From Desulfocapsa sp. (GTDB lineage Bacteria > Desulfobacterota > Desulfobulbia > Desulfobulbales > Desulfocapsaceae): 64,000 nucleotides of DNA. Shown one piece after another: positions 54,216 through 63,822 of the stretch. Below the pieces are notes generated by a model. It worked only from the letters and a program-made list of their open reading frames with translations, did no database searches and had not been told where the DNA came from. Each line of letters starts with the position of its first letter. The first letter of the stretch is position 1. Position numbers and translations under genes: made by a program. The stretch lies in NCBI GenBank assembly GCA_016765495.1, contig JAESPV010000021.1, positions 1-64,000 of the forward strand, in the 5' to 3' direction.

Positions 54216-55508
54216 ATGAATACAACTGTTTCCGGAAAGATGTTTGAGATGGCCAAAAAAGTGATTCCAGGCGGGGTGAATAGTCCGGTCAGAGCCTGTC
54301 GCTCTGTAGGTTGTGATCCGATTTTTATCCAGAAGGCCAAAGGCTCTAAAGTGTATGATGTCGACGGGAACGAATATATTGATTTTGTCTGTTCCTGGGG
54401 GCCGATGATCCATGGACATGCCCCTGATGAAATTGTTGCCGCTGTAAAAGAAACCGCCGGTGATTCCACATCTTTTGGTGCTCCGACAACAAAAGAAATG
54501 GCCTTGGCTTCCATGGTGGTCGAAGCAGTGCCGTCCCTTGATAAGGTAAGATTTGTCAATTCCGGAACTGAAGCCACCATGAGTGCGGTACGTCTTGCGA
54601 GAGGATATACAGGAAAAGATGTGATTGTTAAATTTGATGGTTGTTATCATGGTCATGCTGATTCGTTCCTTGTAAAAGCTGGTTCGGGCGTGATCACTCT
54701 TGGTATTCCAGGGAGCCCGGGAGTTCCTGAAGATATTGTAAAGAATACGATCTCAATACCGTATAATGATAATGAAGTGCTCGAGCAAACCTTAAGGGCC
54801 AAGGCAGATACAATTGCCTGTGTCATAGTTGAACCGGTTGCCGGCAATATGGGCTGTGTACCTCCTGCGCAAACATTTCTGCAAAAACTCCGGGATCTCA
54901 CCGCTGAGCTTGGAATAGTTTTAATATTTGATGAGGTTATCACCGGATTTCGTCTGGCCTATGGTGGCGCTCAGGAGCAGTTTAATATTATGCCCGATCT
55001 AACCTGCCTTGGTAAGATTATTGGCGGAGGTTTGCCTGTGGGTGCCTATGGCGGAAAAGCAGAAATCATGGATCAGATAGCACCTGACGGGCCTGTTTAT
55101 CAGGCGGGAACATTGTCTGGCAATCCATTGGCCATGGCAGCGGGGATTGCAAATTTGAAATTGCTGCAAAGGCCGGATTTTTATAAAGAGCTAAACGAAA
55201 AATCAGAGTTTTTGGCGGATGGTTTGAATAAAGCAGCGGAGGCGGCTGGAATTCCTGTCACCCTAAACCGGGTTGGTTCTCTTATGACCGGGTTTTTTAC
55301 AGACAGTCCTGTGACAGATTTTAATTCCGCTATGAAATCAGATACCGATCGTTACGGAAAGCATTATCGTCAAATGTTAAGTGAAGGAATTTACCTTGCT
55401 CCTTCTCAGTTTGAAGTTGCTTTTGTATCAGCTGCTCATAGCCGAAAAGACCTCGAAAAATGTATAAAACTGACTGAATGGTCATTCAAAAAAATGGCTG
55501 AAAAATAA
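54216..55508 (+). CDS. hemL: Glutamate-1-semialdehyde 2,1-aminomutase
   Basis: A 430-residue PLP enzyme converting glutamate-1-semialdehyde to 5-aminolevulinate for tetrapyrrole synthesis by the C5 route. It has IPGGVNSPVRAC near the start, the cofactor-binding DEVITGFR, the PLP lysine in LGKIIGGGLPVGAYGG and GTLSGNPLAMAAG. Normal length. AAAGGG precedes the start. The following F0 genes are on the same strand 87 bp on. Confidence 0.96.
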   Translation: MNTTVSGKMFEMAKKVIPGGVNSPVRACRSVGCDPIFIQKAKGSKVYDVDGNEYIDFVCSWGPMIHGHAPDEIVAAVKETAGDSTSFGAPTTKEMALASMVVEAVPSLDKVRFVNSGTEATMSAVRLARGYTGKDVIVKFDGCYHGHADSFLVKAGSGVITLGIPGSPGVPEDIVKNTISIPYNDNEVLEQTLRAKADTIACVIVEPVAGNMGCVPPAQTFLQKLRDLTAELGIVLIFDEVITGFRLAYGGAQEQFNIMPDLTCLGKIIGGGLPVGAYGGKAEIMDQIAPDGPVYQAGTLSGNPLAMAAGIANLKLLQRPDFYKELNEKSEFLADGLNKAAEAAGIPVTLNRVGSLMTGFFTDSPVTDFNSAMKSDTDRYGKHYRQMLSEGIYLAPSQFEVAFVSAAHSRKDLEKCIKLTEWSFKKMAEK

Positions 55509-55595
55509 AAAATCCGTTGACTTTGACAGGTGGGCATGCTAACAAATTGTTCGTTTACCACAGAGTTTACAGAGTTTTGGAAGGTGGTGACAAAA

Positions 55596-55856
55596 ATGGC
55601 TAAAAAGCTAAGCACTGAGATGGTCGAACTGCTTGGGAATTACGGGCATATCGGATTTACCTTTGTGGCCGCAATTTTTATAGGACTTGGTGGCGGTATC
55701 TATCTGGATGAACATTTCTTTGATGGAAGGACCTCACCTTGGTTTACATTTATCGGCCTGGCCTTTGGGATATTCGCTGGCTTTAAAAGTCTGTTTGATA
55801 TTTTACGGACACCAGCAGCGAAAACAAAGGGTAAGGATAAGGATGCAGAAGGTTGA
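55596..55856 (+). CDS. AtpI/AtpZ-type ATP synthase accessory membrane protein
   Basis: An 86-residue protein with two helices (GFTFVAAIFIGLGGGIYLDE and FTFIGLAFGIFAGFKSLFDI), the AtpZ/AtpI pattern. The start at MAKKLS has GGTGGTGA upstream. Such proteins help c-ring assembly or Mg2+/Ca2+ transport. First of the F0 cluster. Confidence 0.82.
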   Translation: MAKKLSTEMVELLGNYGHIGFTFVAAIFIGLGGGIYLDEHFFDGRTSPWFTFIGLAFGIFAGFKSLFDILRTPAAKTKGKDKDAEG

Positions 55857-55862
55857 CAAACT

Positions 55863-56276
55863 GTGCTTGATATTTCGTTAAAACAGGTACAGGCGTTGAG
55901 CATCGGATTCCTTGCGGCGCTGACGGGCGGGGCATGGCTGGTCATGTCATGGTTTTTTGCTCAATCAGTGCTCGTTGGTGGTGTGATTGCCATTATAAGT
56001 TTTTATTCAGTACACAGAGACATTACCTCTTTTCTCAAGACGTTTAATCCTTCCCAGGAAGGTGAAGAACAAGAAAAGGGGGGAAGTGGGAAGTCTGTTT
56101 ACATTATTAAATTTTGGCTCCGGTTGGCTTTAATTGCTGTGATTTTACTGTTCTTTATAAGGAGCGGTAAGGCCAATGTAATTGGATTGCTTCTAGGGCT
56201 GTCAACGGTGGTTTTTTCCATCATTCTGACAACGGTCAGTATGGCGGGATGCTACTTTTTACGAAGGAAGGGGTAA
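55863..56276 (+). CDS. ATP synthase subunit I
   Basis: A 137-residue protein with four predicted helices (LSIGFLAALTGGAWLVMSWF, VLVGGVIAIISFYSV, LALIAVILLFFI, LGLSTVVFSIILTTVS), matching ATP-synthase I proteins that guide c-ring assembly. It starts at GTG, 6 bp after the AtpZ-type gene. Confidence 0.75.
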   Translation: MLDISLKQVQALSIGFLAALTGGAWLVMSWFFAQSVLVGGVIAIISFYSVHRDITSFLKTFNPSQEGEEQEKGGSGKSVYIIKFWLRLALIAVILLFFIRSGKANVIGLLLGLSTVVFSIILTTVSMAGCYFLRRKG

Positions 56277-56286
56277 GAGGAGAGTT

Positions 56287-57009
56287 ATGGAACATCCGAT
56301 ACTATTTATTTCACTTATTTTGGAAAAATTGGGGCTGCCGATTCCGCACGGTCCCATTGGACACACATTCCTGGAAAAATTGTGTCAACCGTATATGACC
56401 TATACTTGGTTCGTTATGATTTTTCTGGTAGTGGTTGGTAAGCTTACCCTCAGTAACGTTGAAATGGTCCCTGGCAAGGGACAAAATTTCTGGGAACTGC
56501 TCATCGGCGGGATGTATGATTTCTTCGAGGAAAATATGGGAAGAGAGCTCACCGAGAAACTTTTCCCAATGATTTGTACCTTTGCATTGTACATTGCAGT
56601 GGGAAATCTTATCGGTCTTATCCCCGGGTTCATGTCTCCAACATCATCCATTAATACTACTGTGGCATTGACCCTTATTGTCTGGGTGACTCATCATATC
56701 ATTGGTATTCGTGCTCATGGTATGGAGTATATCAAACATTTTCTCGGACCTATTCCGATTCTGATTCCGTTGATGTTGCCCATCGAGCTTATCAGTAATA
56801 TTGCTCGTTTGCTTTCACTCTCCATTCGTCTTTTCGGTAACATCATGGCTAAAGAGACCCTTCTGGGAATTCTCTTCCTGCTGGCCGGTGCCTATTTCGC
56901 ACCACTGCCAATTATGCTGTTAGGTGTACTTGTCTCTCTGGTTCAGGCCATGGTTTTTGTTCTGCTCACCGCTGTGTATTTCGGTCAGGCGAATGAGCAT
57001 GCCCATTGA
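56287..57009 (+). CDS. atpB: ATP synthase F0 subunit a
   Basis: A 240-residue membrane subunit forming the ion half-channels. The essential arginine lies in LSLSIRLFGNIMAKE, and the last helices include LVQAMVFVLLTAVYFGQA. Third gene of the F0 cluster. F1 genes and subunit b are not in the window, as in many delta-proteobacteria where F0 and F1 operons are split. Confidence 0.95.
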   Translation: MEHPILFISLILEKLGLPIPHGPIGHTFLEKLCQPYMTYTWFVMIFLVVVGKLTLSNVEMVPGKGQNFWELLIGGMYDFFEENMGRELTEKLFPMICTFALYIAVGNLIGLIPGFMSPTSSINTTVALTLIVWVTHHIIGIRAHGMEYIKHFLGPIPILIPLMLPIELISNIARLLSLSIRLFGNIMAKETLLGILFLLAGAYFAPLPIMLLGVLVSLVQAMVFVLLTAVYFGQANEHAH

Positions 57010-57104
57010 TCCACTGGTAGAAAAAAGGTATTTATTTATACGAAGTTATTTTTAATAGTTTAAGAAGAAGGCCAAAACAACAAAACTTTTTAAGGAGAAT
57101 TACA

Positions 57105-57359
57105 ATGGATTCAAATGCTTTGATGATCGCACTTATCCCTATTGGTGCAGGACTTTCAATTGGACTTGCTGGACTTGGCGCTGCTATTGGTATCGGTAAC
57201 ATTGGAAATGGCGCTTGTATGGGTCTTGCTCGTAACCCCGAAGCACAGCCTAAATTGATGGTTTTCATGATCCTCGGTATGGCTCTTGCTGAGTCCTGTG
57301 CTATTTACGGACTGGTTGTTTCTCTGATTCTGCTTTATGCCAATCCGTTGATAGGCTAA
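57105..57359 (+). CDS. atpE: ATP synthase F0 subunit c
   Basis: An 84-residue two-helix proteolipid with the RNPEA loop and ion-carrying glutamate in ALAESCAIYG. The N-terminal-helix position that is Gln in sodium-type rings is Ile here, favouring protons, although Ser and Tyr after the Glu resemble Na+ rings. AAGGAG precedes the start. A strong terminator follows. Confidence 0.95.
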   Translation: MDSNALMIALIPIGAGLSIGLAGLGAAIGIGNIGNGACMGLARNPEAQPKLMVFMILGMALAESCAIYGLVVSLILLYANPLIG

Positions 57360-57417
57360 GTTAGCGTCAGGTAGAGTCTATTGTTGCATCGTGTGGCGAT
57401 AGTATCTTTGAGTTGTG

Positions 57418-57447
57418 AAAGGCTGCAGAGCAATCTGCAGCCTTTTT
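57418..57447 (+). terminator. Intrinsic terminator after atpE
   Basis: AAAGGCTGCAGA (57418-57429) and TCTGCAGCCTTT (57434-57445) form a perfect 12-bp stem around GCAA, followed by a T-run. It ends the F0 operon. Confidence 0.92.
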
Positions 57448-57477
57448 GCGTTTTACGTTCTCCATCCAAAGGCTGAA

Positions 57478-58206
57478 ATGAATCCTGATATAATTATCCA
57501 TCCAAGTCGTGCAGCACGGGAAAAAGCAATCCCTTCATGTGGAATTTTATTTGTCAATCCCACTGAAGCAAGAGTTGCGCTTCAGACACTTGTTGATCGT
57601 GGTGGAGATCAACGATTTTTGTTTCACTCGGGGTTAGTCGTAAGCCCCGATAACGATTTTTTTGTAGCCGGTCCTGCTCTCGGTGCTCCAATGGCTGCAA
57701 TGGTTCTTGAAAAACTTATTGTACTTGGTGCTGAGCAGGTCGTAATGACTGGATGGTGTGGCACAGTTTCTCCTGCCTTACGTGTTGGCGATACTGTTCT
57801 TGGGGGAGCAGGATATTCAGGTGAGGGGACATCGCAATATTATACAAGTGGTGACGTTTCCAGGCCTTCTTCCAGGTTACTTGCAACTTTGCAGACTGTT
57901 TTAGGTTTACAGGCAAGCACAACCTTCTGGTCAACAGATGCTCCATACAGGGAATCAAGGAAAATGCTTCAGGAGTTGGCAGAAAAATATAAAGTTAGTG
58001 CTGTGGACATGGAATATTCTGCACTTTGTGCGGTGGCTGCTTTTAGAAAGATAGATTTTGCTGCAGTTTTTCTGGTTTCCGATGAACTCTGGAAAGATGA
58101 ATGGCGACCAGGTTTTTCAGGAAAAGTATTCAAGAGGAAGAGTAAGGCGCAAATTAAACAGTTGATGCAACATATCGTTTCACTCTCTGTTTTCGAGGAG
58201 GTATAG
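57478..58206 (+). CDS. Nucleoside phosphorylase family protein
   Basis: A 242-residue protein of the PNP/UDP phosphorylase superfamily: GLVVSPDNDFFVAGPALGAP, GWCGTVSPALRVGDTVLG (phosphate/ribose region) and SAVDMEYSALCAVAAF with the ribose-contacting Met-Glu. Could be a uridine/purine phosphorylase or a nucleosidase (MqnB-type futalosine hydrolase is a relative); the substrate is not decided. The start at MNPDII lies within the terminator trail. It ends 1 bp before rimO. Confidence 0.8.
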   Translation: MNPDIIIHPSRAAREKAIPSCGILFVNPTEARVALQTLVDRGGDQRFLFHSGLVVSPDNDFFVAGPALGAPMAAMVLEKLIVLGAEQVVMTGWCGTVSPALRVGDTVLGGAGYSGEGTSQYYTSGDVSRPSSRLLATLQTVLGLQASTTFWSTDAPYRESRKMLQELAEKYKVSAVDMEYSALCAVAAFRKIDFAAVFLVSDELWKDEWRPGFSGKVFKRKSKAQIKQLMQHIVSLSVFEEV

Positions 58207-58207
58207 T

Positions 58208-59545
58208 ATGGCGAGCTTTCATCTTGTAAGTCTTGGATGTGCAAAAAACCTTGTCGATTCTGAAGTAATGCTTGGCATTCTTCAGGAAAACAATTGGGAG
58301 TTCACGGAAGATCCAGCTGTTGCTGATGTGCTCATTGTAAATACCTGTGGTTTTATCCAGCCAGCTGTTGAAGAGGCCATAGAAGTAATCCTTGCGCTTG
58401 GGTGTTACAAAGAAGATGATCCTGCAAAATATCTTGTGGTTACCGGATGCCTTGTGCAGCGTTATCTTGCAGATCTTAGCAAAGATCTTTTGGAAGTGGA
58501 TCTTTTTGTGGGAACAGAAGGTGTGGGAGAAATAGCAAATCTCCTGCAAAAATTAATAGGCGGTGAGCAGACCCAAAAGTCCTACTGCCCTGATCGTTTT
58601 CTTATGAATGCCTCTTTACCGCGTACCTTATCTACTCCATTTTTTAGAAGTTCTGTTAAAATTACTGAAGGCTGTGATAATCGTTGTACCTACTGCATGA
58701 TTCCCTCAATCAGAGGGGATCTTCGATCAAGAGATATCTCAGACATCATTGTTGAGTTGCGGAACCTTGAAGCACATGGCGTTAAAGAAATCTCTCTTAT
58801 TGCCCAGGATCTTACCGCCTACGGAAATGATCTGGATAGCCAGACAAATCTTATTGCTCTGTTGTCTCGTATACTAAAAGAAACAGACATTCCATGGGTA
58901 CGGCTGATGTATCTGTATCCATCAGGAGTTACGGATAAATTGTTTGAGATTGTGCAGAGTGAAGCTAGAATTCTTCCTTATATGGACATTCCTTTTCAAC
59001 ATGTCTCCGATGCAATTCTAAAACAGATGCACCGTCGTTACGGTTACGATGATCTCTGTACATTTATAGATAGAATTCGCATGGCAGTACCTGATATTGC
59101 TCTGAGGACTACGATGATGGTTGGCTTCCCCGGAGAAACAGAAGCTGATATTATGCAAATGGAAGGCTTTTTGAAGCAGTATCGAATAGATCATGTCGGG
59201 GTGTTCGCCTATACGAACGAAGAAGGGGCGCGATCAGAGTTTTTTGCCGCACAGTGTTCTGAAGAGCTTAAACAGGAGAGGAAGCAACGAATTCTTGCGT
59301 TGCAGGCAGGGATTTCAAAAGAGATATTGCAGAAATATATTGGTCAGACTGTCCCAGTACTGGTGGAAGGTTTGAGTAAGGAGACTGATTTATTACTGGA
59401 AGGGCGATCAATGTATCAGGCACCGGACATTGATGGGTGCGTTTATATCAACGATGGATTTGCCAACCCCGGTGATATCGTACAAGTACGTATCACCGAA
59501 GCGCAAATATATGACCTGGTGGGAGGGATTGTTCAGAAGGAATAA
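58208..59545 (+). CDS. rimO: Ribosomal protein S12 methylthiotransferase
   Basis: A 445-residue radical-SAM enzyme that thiomethylates Asp of S12. N-terminal MTTase domain cysteines (LGCAKN, NTCGF, TGCLVQ) hold one Fe-S cluster; CDNRCTYCMIP holds the radical-SAM cluster; a TRAM domain closes the protein. GAGGAGG precedes the start. Confidence 0.96.
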   Translation: MASFHLVSLGCAKNLVDSEVMLGILQENNWEFTEDPAVADVLIVNTCGFIQPAVEEAIEVILALGCYKEDDPAKYLVVTGCLVQRYLADLSKDLLEVDLFVGTEGVGEIANLLQKLIGGEQTQKSYCPDRFLMNASLPRTLSTPFFRSSVKITEGCDNRCTYCMIPSIRGDLRSRDISDIIVELRNLEAHGVKEISLIAQDLTAYGNDLDSQTNLIALLSRILKETDIPWVRLMYLYPSGVTDKLFEIVQSEARILPYMDIPFQHVSDAILKQMHRRYGYDDLCTFIDRIRMAVPDIALRTTMMVGFPGETEADIMQMEGFLKQYRIDHVGVFAYTNEEGARSEFFAAQCSEELKQERKQRILALQAGISKEILQKYIGQTVPVLVEGLSKETDLLLEGRSMYQAPDIDGCVYINDGFANPGDIVQVRITEAQIYDLVGGIVQKE

Positions 59546-59554
59546 AACAGCCCC

Positions 59555-59836
59555 TTATTGACCCTTGTTTACCTGTTCCCGAAGATCTTTTCCAACTTTA
59601 AAGAAGGGTAATTTTTTTGGTTTGACTTTGATCTTTTCCCCGGTCTTTGGGTTACGTCCTTCATAGGAACTGTATTGTTTGATAACAAAGCTGCCAAAAC
59701 CCCTGATTTCGATACTGTCTCCAGCAGCCAGTGCCTCGGTCATGGTTTCGATGATGGTGTTGGTGATTGCCGCAGCCTCCTTGTGAGGAAGATCAATGTC
59801 CTGAGACAAAGCTTCTATTAGCTCCGATTTGTTCAT
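59555..59836 (-). CDS. HU/IHF-family DNA-binding protein
   Basis: A 93-residue histone-like protein with the DNA-inserting arm RNPKTGEKIKVK and the GFGSFVIKQYSS core. Closer in length to IHF/HU than to divergent forms. It converges with rimO, with 9 bp between the ends. Confidence 0.93.
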   Translation of the reverse strand: MNKSELIEALSQDIDLPHKEAAAITNTIIETMTEALAAGDSIEIRGFGSFVIKQYSSYEGRNPKTGEKIKVKPKKLPFFKVGKDLREQVNKGQ

Positions 59837-60016
59837 GCCTAGCTCCTGTGCATTAAAGCGAATACCATAATTTTACAGTATTCAGAATAGAGAAAAAAAA
59901 TTAATAAGTACAAATTGTAATCAAAAACACCTTTTTAAGAGGTGCGCGGAGAAATTAATGTGCAAGTTTGATATACATAGCTACATCCTACATGATAACT
60001 AACCAAATTTAATCAG

Positions 60017-60763
60017 CTATTTTTTTGTTTGTAAAGGGTTTTCTTTCGAAAAAATCCTTTTTATGTCACTTTGATGGAGGATTTTGAACTTTCCAATGGC
60101 TAGGCCATTTAAGCCTAACTTGCCGTAAGCAAGGCGTTTAAGGGATTGTACTGGATGCCCAATAGCTTGGAACATCTTTTTTACCTGTCGTTTTCGGCCC
60201 TCGTGGATTGTGATAATAATCACAGAGTTTTGTTTGTTTTTTTGTTTAATCTGTAGTTTCGCCGGTGCTGTTTTTTTGTTTTCCAGTAAAATACCTTGTT
60301 CCAGCGATTGGATTGCTGTTCGTGATGGTATCCCTTTTACTTTTGCCTCGTATGTTTTATAGACTTCATATTTTGGGTGGAGGATATTTTGGGCAAGTTC
60401 TCCATCATTGGTTAGCAAAAGTGCACCTGTCGTATCAAGATCAAGTCTTCCCACAGGAAAAACCCGTTCTTTGACCGCCCCCTGCAGGAGTGAGGTTACA
60501 ATTGGTCGGCCCTGGGGGTCTGAGAGCGTTGTTACATATCCTTTCGGTTTATTAAGAAGGATGTAGATGAGTTGTTCTTTTGCTTCTACCTTTTTATTGT
60601 CAAACAGGATCGTATGATTACCCGGTATGATCTGTTGACCCATTGCAGTGCTGGTTTTTCCATCAACTGTTACACGACCGGCAGCAATATACTCCTCGGC
60701 CTTTCTCCGTGATGCAATACCCGCCATGGCAAGGTATTTCTGTAAACGAACCGGCTTTTCCAT
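60017..60763 (-). CDS. rluB: Pseudouridine synthase, RluB/RsuA type
   Basis: A 248-residue enzyme: S4-like RNA-binding domain (VRLQKYLAMAGIASRRKAEEYI) and catalytic domain with the nucleophilic Asp in PVGRLDLDTTGALLLT. It modifies 23S rRNA U2605 if RluB. A basic Lys/Gln-rich patch follows. Its start is 2 bp after the ubiD stop. Confidence 0.9.
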   Translation of the reverse strand: MEKPVRLQKYLAMAGIASRRKAEEYIAAGRVTVDGKTSTAMGQQIIPGNHTILFDNKKVEAKEQLIYILLNKPKGYVTTLSDPQGRPIVTSLLQGAVKERVFPVGRLDLDTTGALLLTNDGELAQNILHPKYEVYKTYEAKVKGIPSRTAIQSLEQGILLENKKTAPAKLQIKQKNKQNSVIIITIHEGRKRQVKKMFQAIGHPVQSLKRLAYGKLGLNGLAIGKFKILHQSDIKRIFSKENPLQTKK

Positions 60764-60765
60764 AA

Positions 60766-62544
60766 CTACCGCAGATGAGAGGGAAGTAGTCGATCTATGC
60801 GTGAATCCACTAAATCACGGGTGGCCGCATCCACTTCAAGGACATCCGTGTACCAGGGTTTCATACGGCAATCAAAAACAATTGGCGGAGTGAGCCCCAC
60901 ATGAAAACGTTTCACAGTGGCGTCCGCTCCATGAATATCAGCAGCTGGTTCAAATCTCGTGAAAAATGTCCATAGAAATTCCTGTATAGAGCAAGTTGCT
61001 TCATCACAGTTGTCCACAAGAAGAATTGCGGGCCAATTACTAAGCGCCGGATCTTTGGCGATTGCTTTGGCCAGCTCTGGTTTCTTCTCATAATTCTCAC
61101 ATTCAATGACCAGGGTTCCGGGAAGATATGCTTTAATTTTTTGGCAATGAGCCGGAAGATTGCCGGAAAATTCGGTGGGGAGTTCCCGTATTTTATCCTT
61201 ACCAAGACCCATCATCATGGCCTTTGATCCTTTGTTTACAGAGGGGCCGGTATAATCGAGTGTATCCTGTGAAACATTGGCAAAAACGAAAAGATCCCTG
61301 TCCCACTGAATACGTTCAAGGACATGTGTCCAGAGTTCAGGGAAGTTTGTAATGTCAATATCACCATCGGTGAGAATAAGGAACTTGGTAAGTGACAGCT
61401 GTCCTTCGCCAAGAACTCTCAGGCCGCAGCCAAAAGCTTCACGCGGATAGCGATCAGCAACGCGAGCAGCAGCCAGACAGTGAAATCCAGTCTCTCCAAA
61501 AGTCTTTAGTTCACGAACCCCTTTCATGACAAGTGGAAAGAGTGGTGAGAGAAGATCCTGTAAATAATCACCAATAAAATAATCTTCCTGCTTGGGGCGA
61601 CCAACAATTGTCGCAGGGAAAATGGCATTGTTTCTGTGGTAGAGATGTGACGCCTGGAAGACGGGATAGTCGTGCTGTAGGGAATTGTAGCCGTAATGGT
61701 CACCAAAGGGACCTTCAGGTTTTCGTAGATGTGGCGGGACAATTCCTTTGACAGCAAACTCAGCATTGGCAACGAGACGATGTCCGCCTTTCGGGTCAGC
61801 GGTCATATCCAGTTTTTTACCTATCAACAGAGAAGTGAGCATAAGTTCCGGGATATCTTCAGGCAATGGAGCAATGGCTGCAAGCATGAGTGCTGGAGGC
61901 CCGCCAATATAAAGGGTCATTGGCAGGGCTTGGTCAAGTTTTTCAGCCTCATGGTAATGATAACCGCCACCCTTGTGGATCTGCCAGTGGATACCGGTTG
62001 TTGTCTCATCATGGCGCTGAATACGATACATCCCGAGATTATGCCCTTTTCCTCCCGGGTGCTCAGTATAAACAAGCGGAAGTGTGACAAAAGCTCCTCC
62101 ATCACTGTGCCATGATGTGAGCATGGGCAGACTGCCAAGGCGAGGCGGCAGCTGACAGTTTTCAAGGATGGGTCCCCGTGGTTTGTCTTTGAGGCCAATC
62201 TTCAGTCCATCTATAAACAGGTTGCGGTTATCCCAGAGTTTTTTAGCCCTCAGCGGCATGATCGATTCTGTGAGATTTACCAGATCCTGCACAAATTGCT
62301 GTGGCTTTGAGCCAAAGGCGAGTTCCAGGCGTTTTGCAGTCCCAAAAAGATTTGTAACGACTGGAAAGGTACTTCCTTTTACTTTGGTGAATAGGAGTGC
62401 CGGGCCCTGACGTTCAATGACACGACGGTGGATTTCTGCAATCTCAAGATTGGGATCAACTTCTTCGTCAATCACAAGAAGTTGATTTTCGCGGCGAAGC
62501 AGTTCAATAAAACTGCGCAGGTCATAAAGGATATCGTGTGCCAT
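60766..62544 (-). CDS. UbiD-family decarboxylase
   Basis: A 592-residue prenylated-FMN-dependent decarboxylase. N-terminal LRSFIELLRREN, central segments with GGYHYHEAEKLDQALPM, and a prFMN/Mn-binding region (EGPFGDHYGYNS) with the conserved glutamate and His. In many bacteria this branch acts in menaquinone or ubiquinone synthesis; the aromatic substrate is not readable. Longer than E. coli UbiD (497). Confidence 0.85.
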   Translation of the reverse strand: MAHDILYDLRSFIELLRRENQLLVIDEEVDPNLEIAEIHRRVIERQGPALLFTKVKGSTFPVVTNLFGTAKRLELAFGSKPQQFVQDLVNLTESIMPLRAKKLWDNRNLFIDGLKIGLKDKPRGPILENCQLPPRLGSLPMLTSWHSDGGAFVTLPLVYTEHPGGKGHNLGMYRIQRHDETTTGIHWQIHKGGGYHYHEAEKLDQALPMTLYIGGPPALMLAAIAPLPEDIPELMLTSLLIGKKLDMTADPKGGHRLVANAEFAVKGIVPPHLRKPEGPFGDHYGYNSLQHDYPVFQASHLYHRNNAIFPATIVGRPKQEDYFIGDYLQDLLSPLFPLVMKGVRELKTFGETGFHCLAAARVADRYPREAFGCGLRVLGEGQLSLTKFLILTDGDIDITNFPELWTHVLERIQWDRDLFVFANVSQDTLDYTGPSVNKGSKAMMMGLGKDKIRELPTEFSGNLPAHCQKIKAYLPGTLVIECENYEKKPELAKAIAKDPALSNWPAILLVDNCDEATCSIQEFLWTFFTRFEPAADIHGADATVKRFHVGLTPPIVFDCRMKPWYTDVLEVDAATRDLVDSRIDRLLPSHLR

Positions 62545-62569
62545 GGGCGTCTTCTTTTTCTATATAACG

Positions 62570-62812
62570 TTATTTATGGGGCTGGTGAGACTGTTCAAGA
62601 AGGAACAGTTCATGATATTCATCTTCACTCATGTTTCGTTTGAGAACGCCGGTGAAATAATGAACAAGTTCCTGAATTTCTTTACTTGAGAGTCGGCTTG
62701 CTAAAGTTTTGGCCAATTCCGGCCTGCCTAAAAGCTGTAAAAAGCAGGTGATGGATTCACGATCGAGTTCAAGGCTCAGACCGAAACACATTTGATGAGG
62801 GTCAGTATCCAT
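62570..62812 (-). CDS. Small protein of unknown function
   Basis: An 80-residue soluble helical protein (ESITCFLQLLGRPELAKTLA, LSSKEIQELVHYFTGVL). No family recognised. It sits between yjbQ-like and ubiD genes on the same strand, likely cotranscribed. Confidence 0.6.
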   Translation of the reverse strand: MDTDPHQMCFGLSLELDRESITCFLQLLGRPELAKTLASRLSSKEIQELVHYFTGVLKRNMSEDEYHELFLLEQSHQPHK

Positions 62813-62833
62813 AGATTTGCAAAAAGAAAAGGA

Positions 62834-63241
62834 TTAATCGGTTTTCAGGAGTTGCCAGTGAATCTTTCTGGTTCTTGGGCCATCAAATTCACAAAAATAG
62901 ATGGCCTGCCAGGTGCCAAGCTGCAGAGTATTACTGCTTACCATAATAGTGAGTGATGCCCCCACTAAAGAGGCCATGATGTGTGAAGGAGAGTTTCCTT
63001 CCATATGTTTGAAAGGGAAATCGACTGGAACAATTTCTCTTAATCCCTTGATAATATCTGTGCGAACATCCGGGTCAGCACCTTCATTGATGGTTAAACC
63101 TGCCGTTGTGTGAGGATTGAATAGATAGCAAATGCCCTCGTCAACTTCTGTCTGTGAAACCCGGCTTTCTACCTCGCTTGTAATATCAACAAGGTGCATA
63201 TGTTGAGTAGTGGGCAGTGTAATTATCCCTTTGTGCATCAT
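62834..63241 (-). CDS. yjbQ: YjbQ family (UPF0047) protein
   Basis: A 135-residue protein with HTTAGLTINEGADPDVRTDI and the metal-site HMEGNSPSHIMASLVG plus LGTWQAIYFCEFDGPR, diagnostic of the YjbQ family (proposed thiamine-phosphate synthase activity). I start it at MMHKG, because the longer frame runs into the lipoprotein gene. It follows that gene with a 1-bp gap. Confidence 0.85.
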   Translation of the reverse strand: MMHKGIITLPTTQHMHLVDITSEVESRVSQTEVDEGICYLFNPHTTAGLTINEGADPDVRTDIIKGLREIVPVDFPFKHMEGNSPSHIMASLVGASLTIMVSSNTLQLGTWQAIYFCEFDGPRTRKIHWQLLKTD

Positions 63242-63242
63242 A

Positions 63243-63698
63243 TCAGTTCTGCAATTGCCAGTTACCATTGTTGTCACGACATGCTGTGGTGTATGTGGTT
63301 TGAGGTCTTCCATCAATAATAGCTTTGATTTCAGCTTGTCTGCAAGGCTGATTTGTCACTGGATTTGAGTATGCCGGCTGAGGAGTGACGCTGTACTGGT
63401 TGCCGCTGTCCGGATTACGCCAGGAATTGCTTTGTCCGGACACTCCACGTTCATATACATGATTGAGTTGTTGTCTGTCATATTTATCCATTTCATTCCC
63501 AATCATATAACCAAGCATTGTTCCAATTGCAGCCCCGATAAGAGTTGCTTCTGTGTTGTGACCAATAGCCTGGCCAATCAGCGCACCACCAGCAGCACCA
63601 CCTGCGGCACCCATTCCAGCTTTGTTGGGGCCATTTGCACATGCGGATAAAAGAAGTGTGAGACTAAGGATAACGGGAATAAGGACGCTATGTTTCAT
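63243..63698 (-). CDS. Glycine-zipper outer-membrane lipoprotein
   Basis: A 151-residue lipoprotein with lipobox (LLLSACAN) and a glycine-zipper region (GAAGGAAGGALIGQAIG, IGAAIGTMLGYMIGNEMD) like the 17-kDa surface antigen and SlyB families. The C-terminal half has a conserved-type NQPCRQ and ACRDNNGNWQ, resembling surface-antigen tails. Likely anchored in the outer membrane. Confidence 0.85.
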   Translation of the reverse strand: MKHSVLIPVILSLTLLLSACANGPNKAGMGAAGGAAGGALIGQAIGHNTEATLIGAAIGTMLGYMIGNEMDKYDRQQLNHVYERGVSGQSNSWRNPDSGNQYSVTPQPAYSNPVTNQPCRQAEIKAIIDGRPQTTYTTACRDNNGNWQLQN

Positions 63699-63822
63699 TG
63701 CAGACTCCTGTAAGAATAAGTAAAAGATGAATAGTCACCAGGAAAAAATAGTCATGGCCGATGGTTTGTCAATCCTGTTAAGGTGATATCTCTTTTGGAT
63801 ATTGCCTGGGAAAAAGAGGGGA

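Noticed and set aside
57105..57359. Sodium-type c-ring based on Ser and Tyr after the Glu
   Set aside because: The required Gln in the first helix is replaced by Ile, so proton use is more likely.
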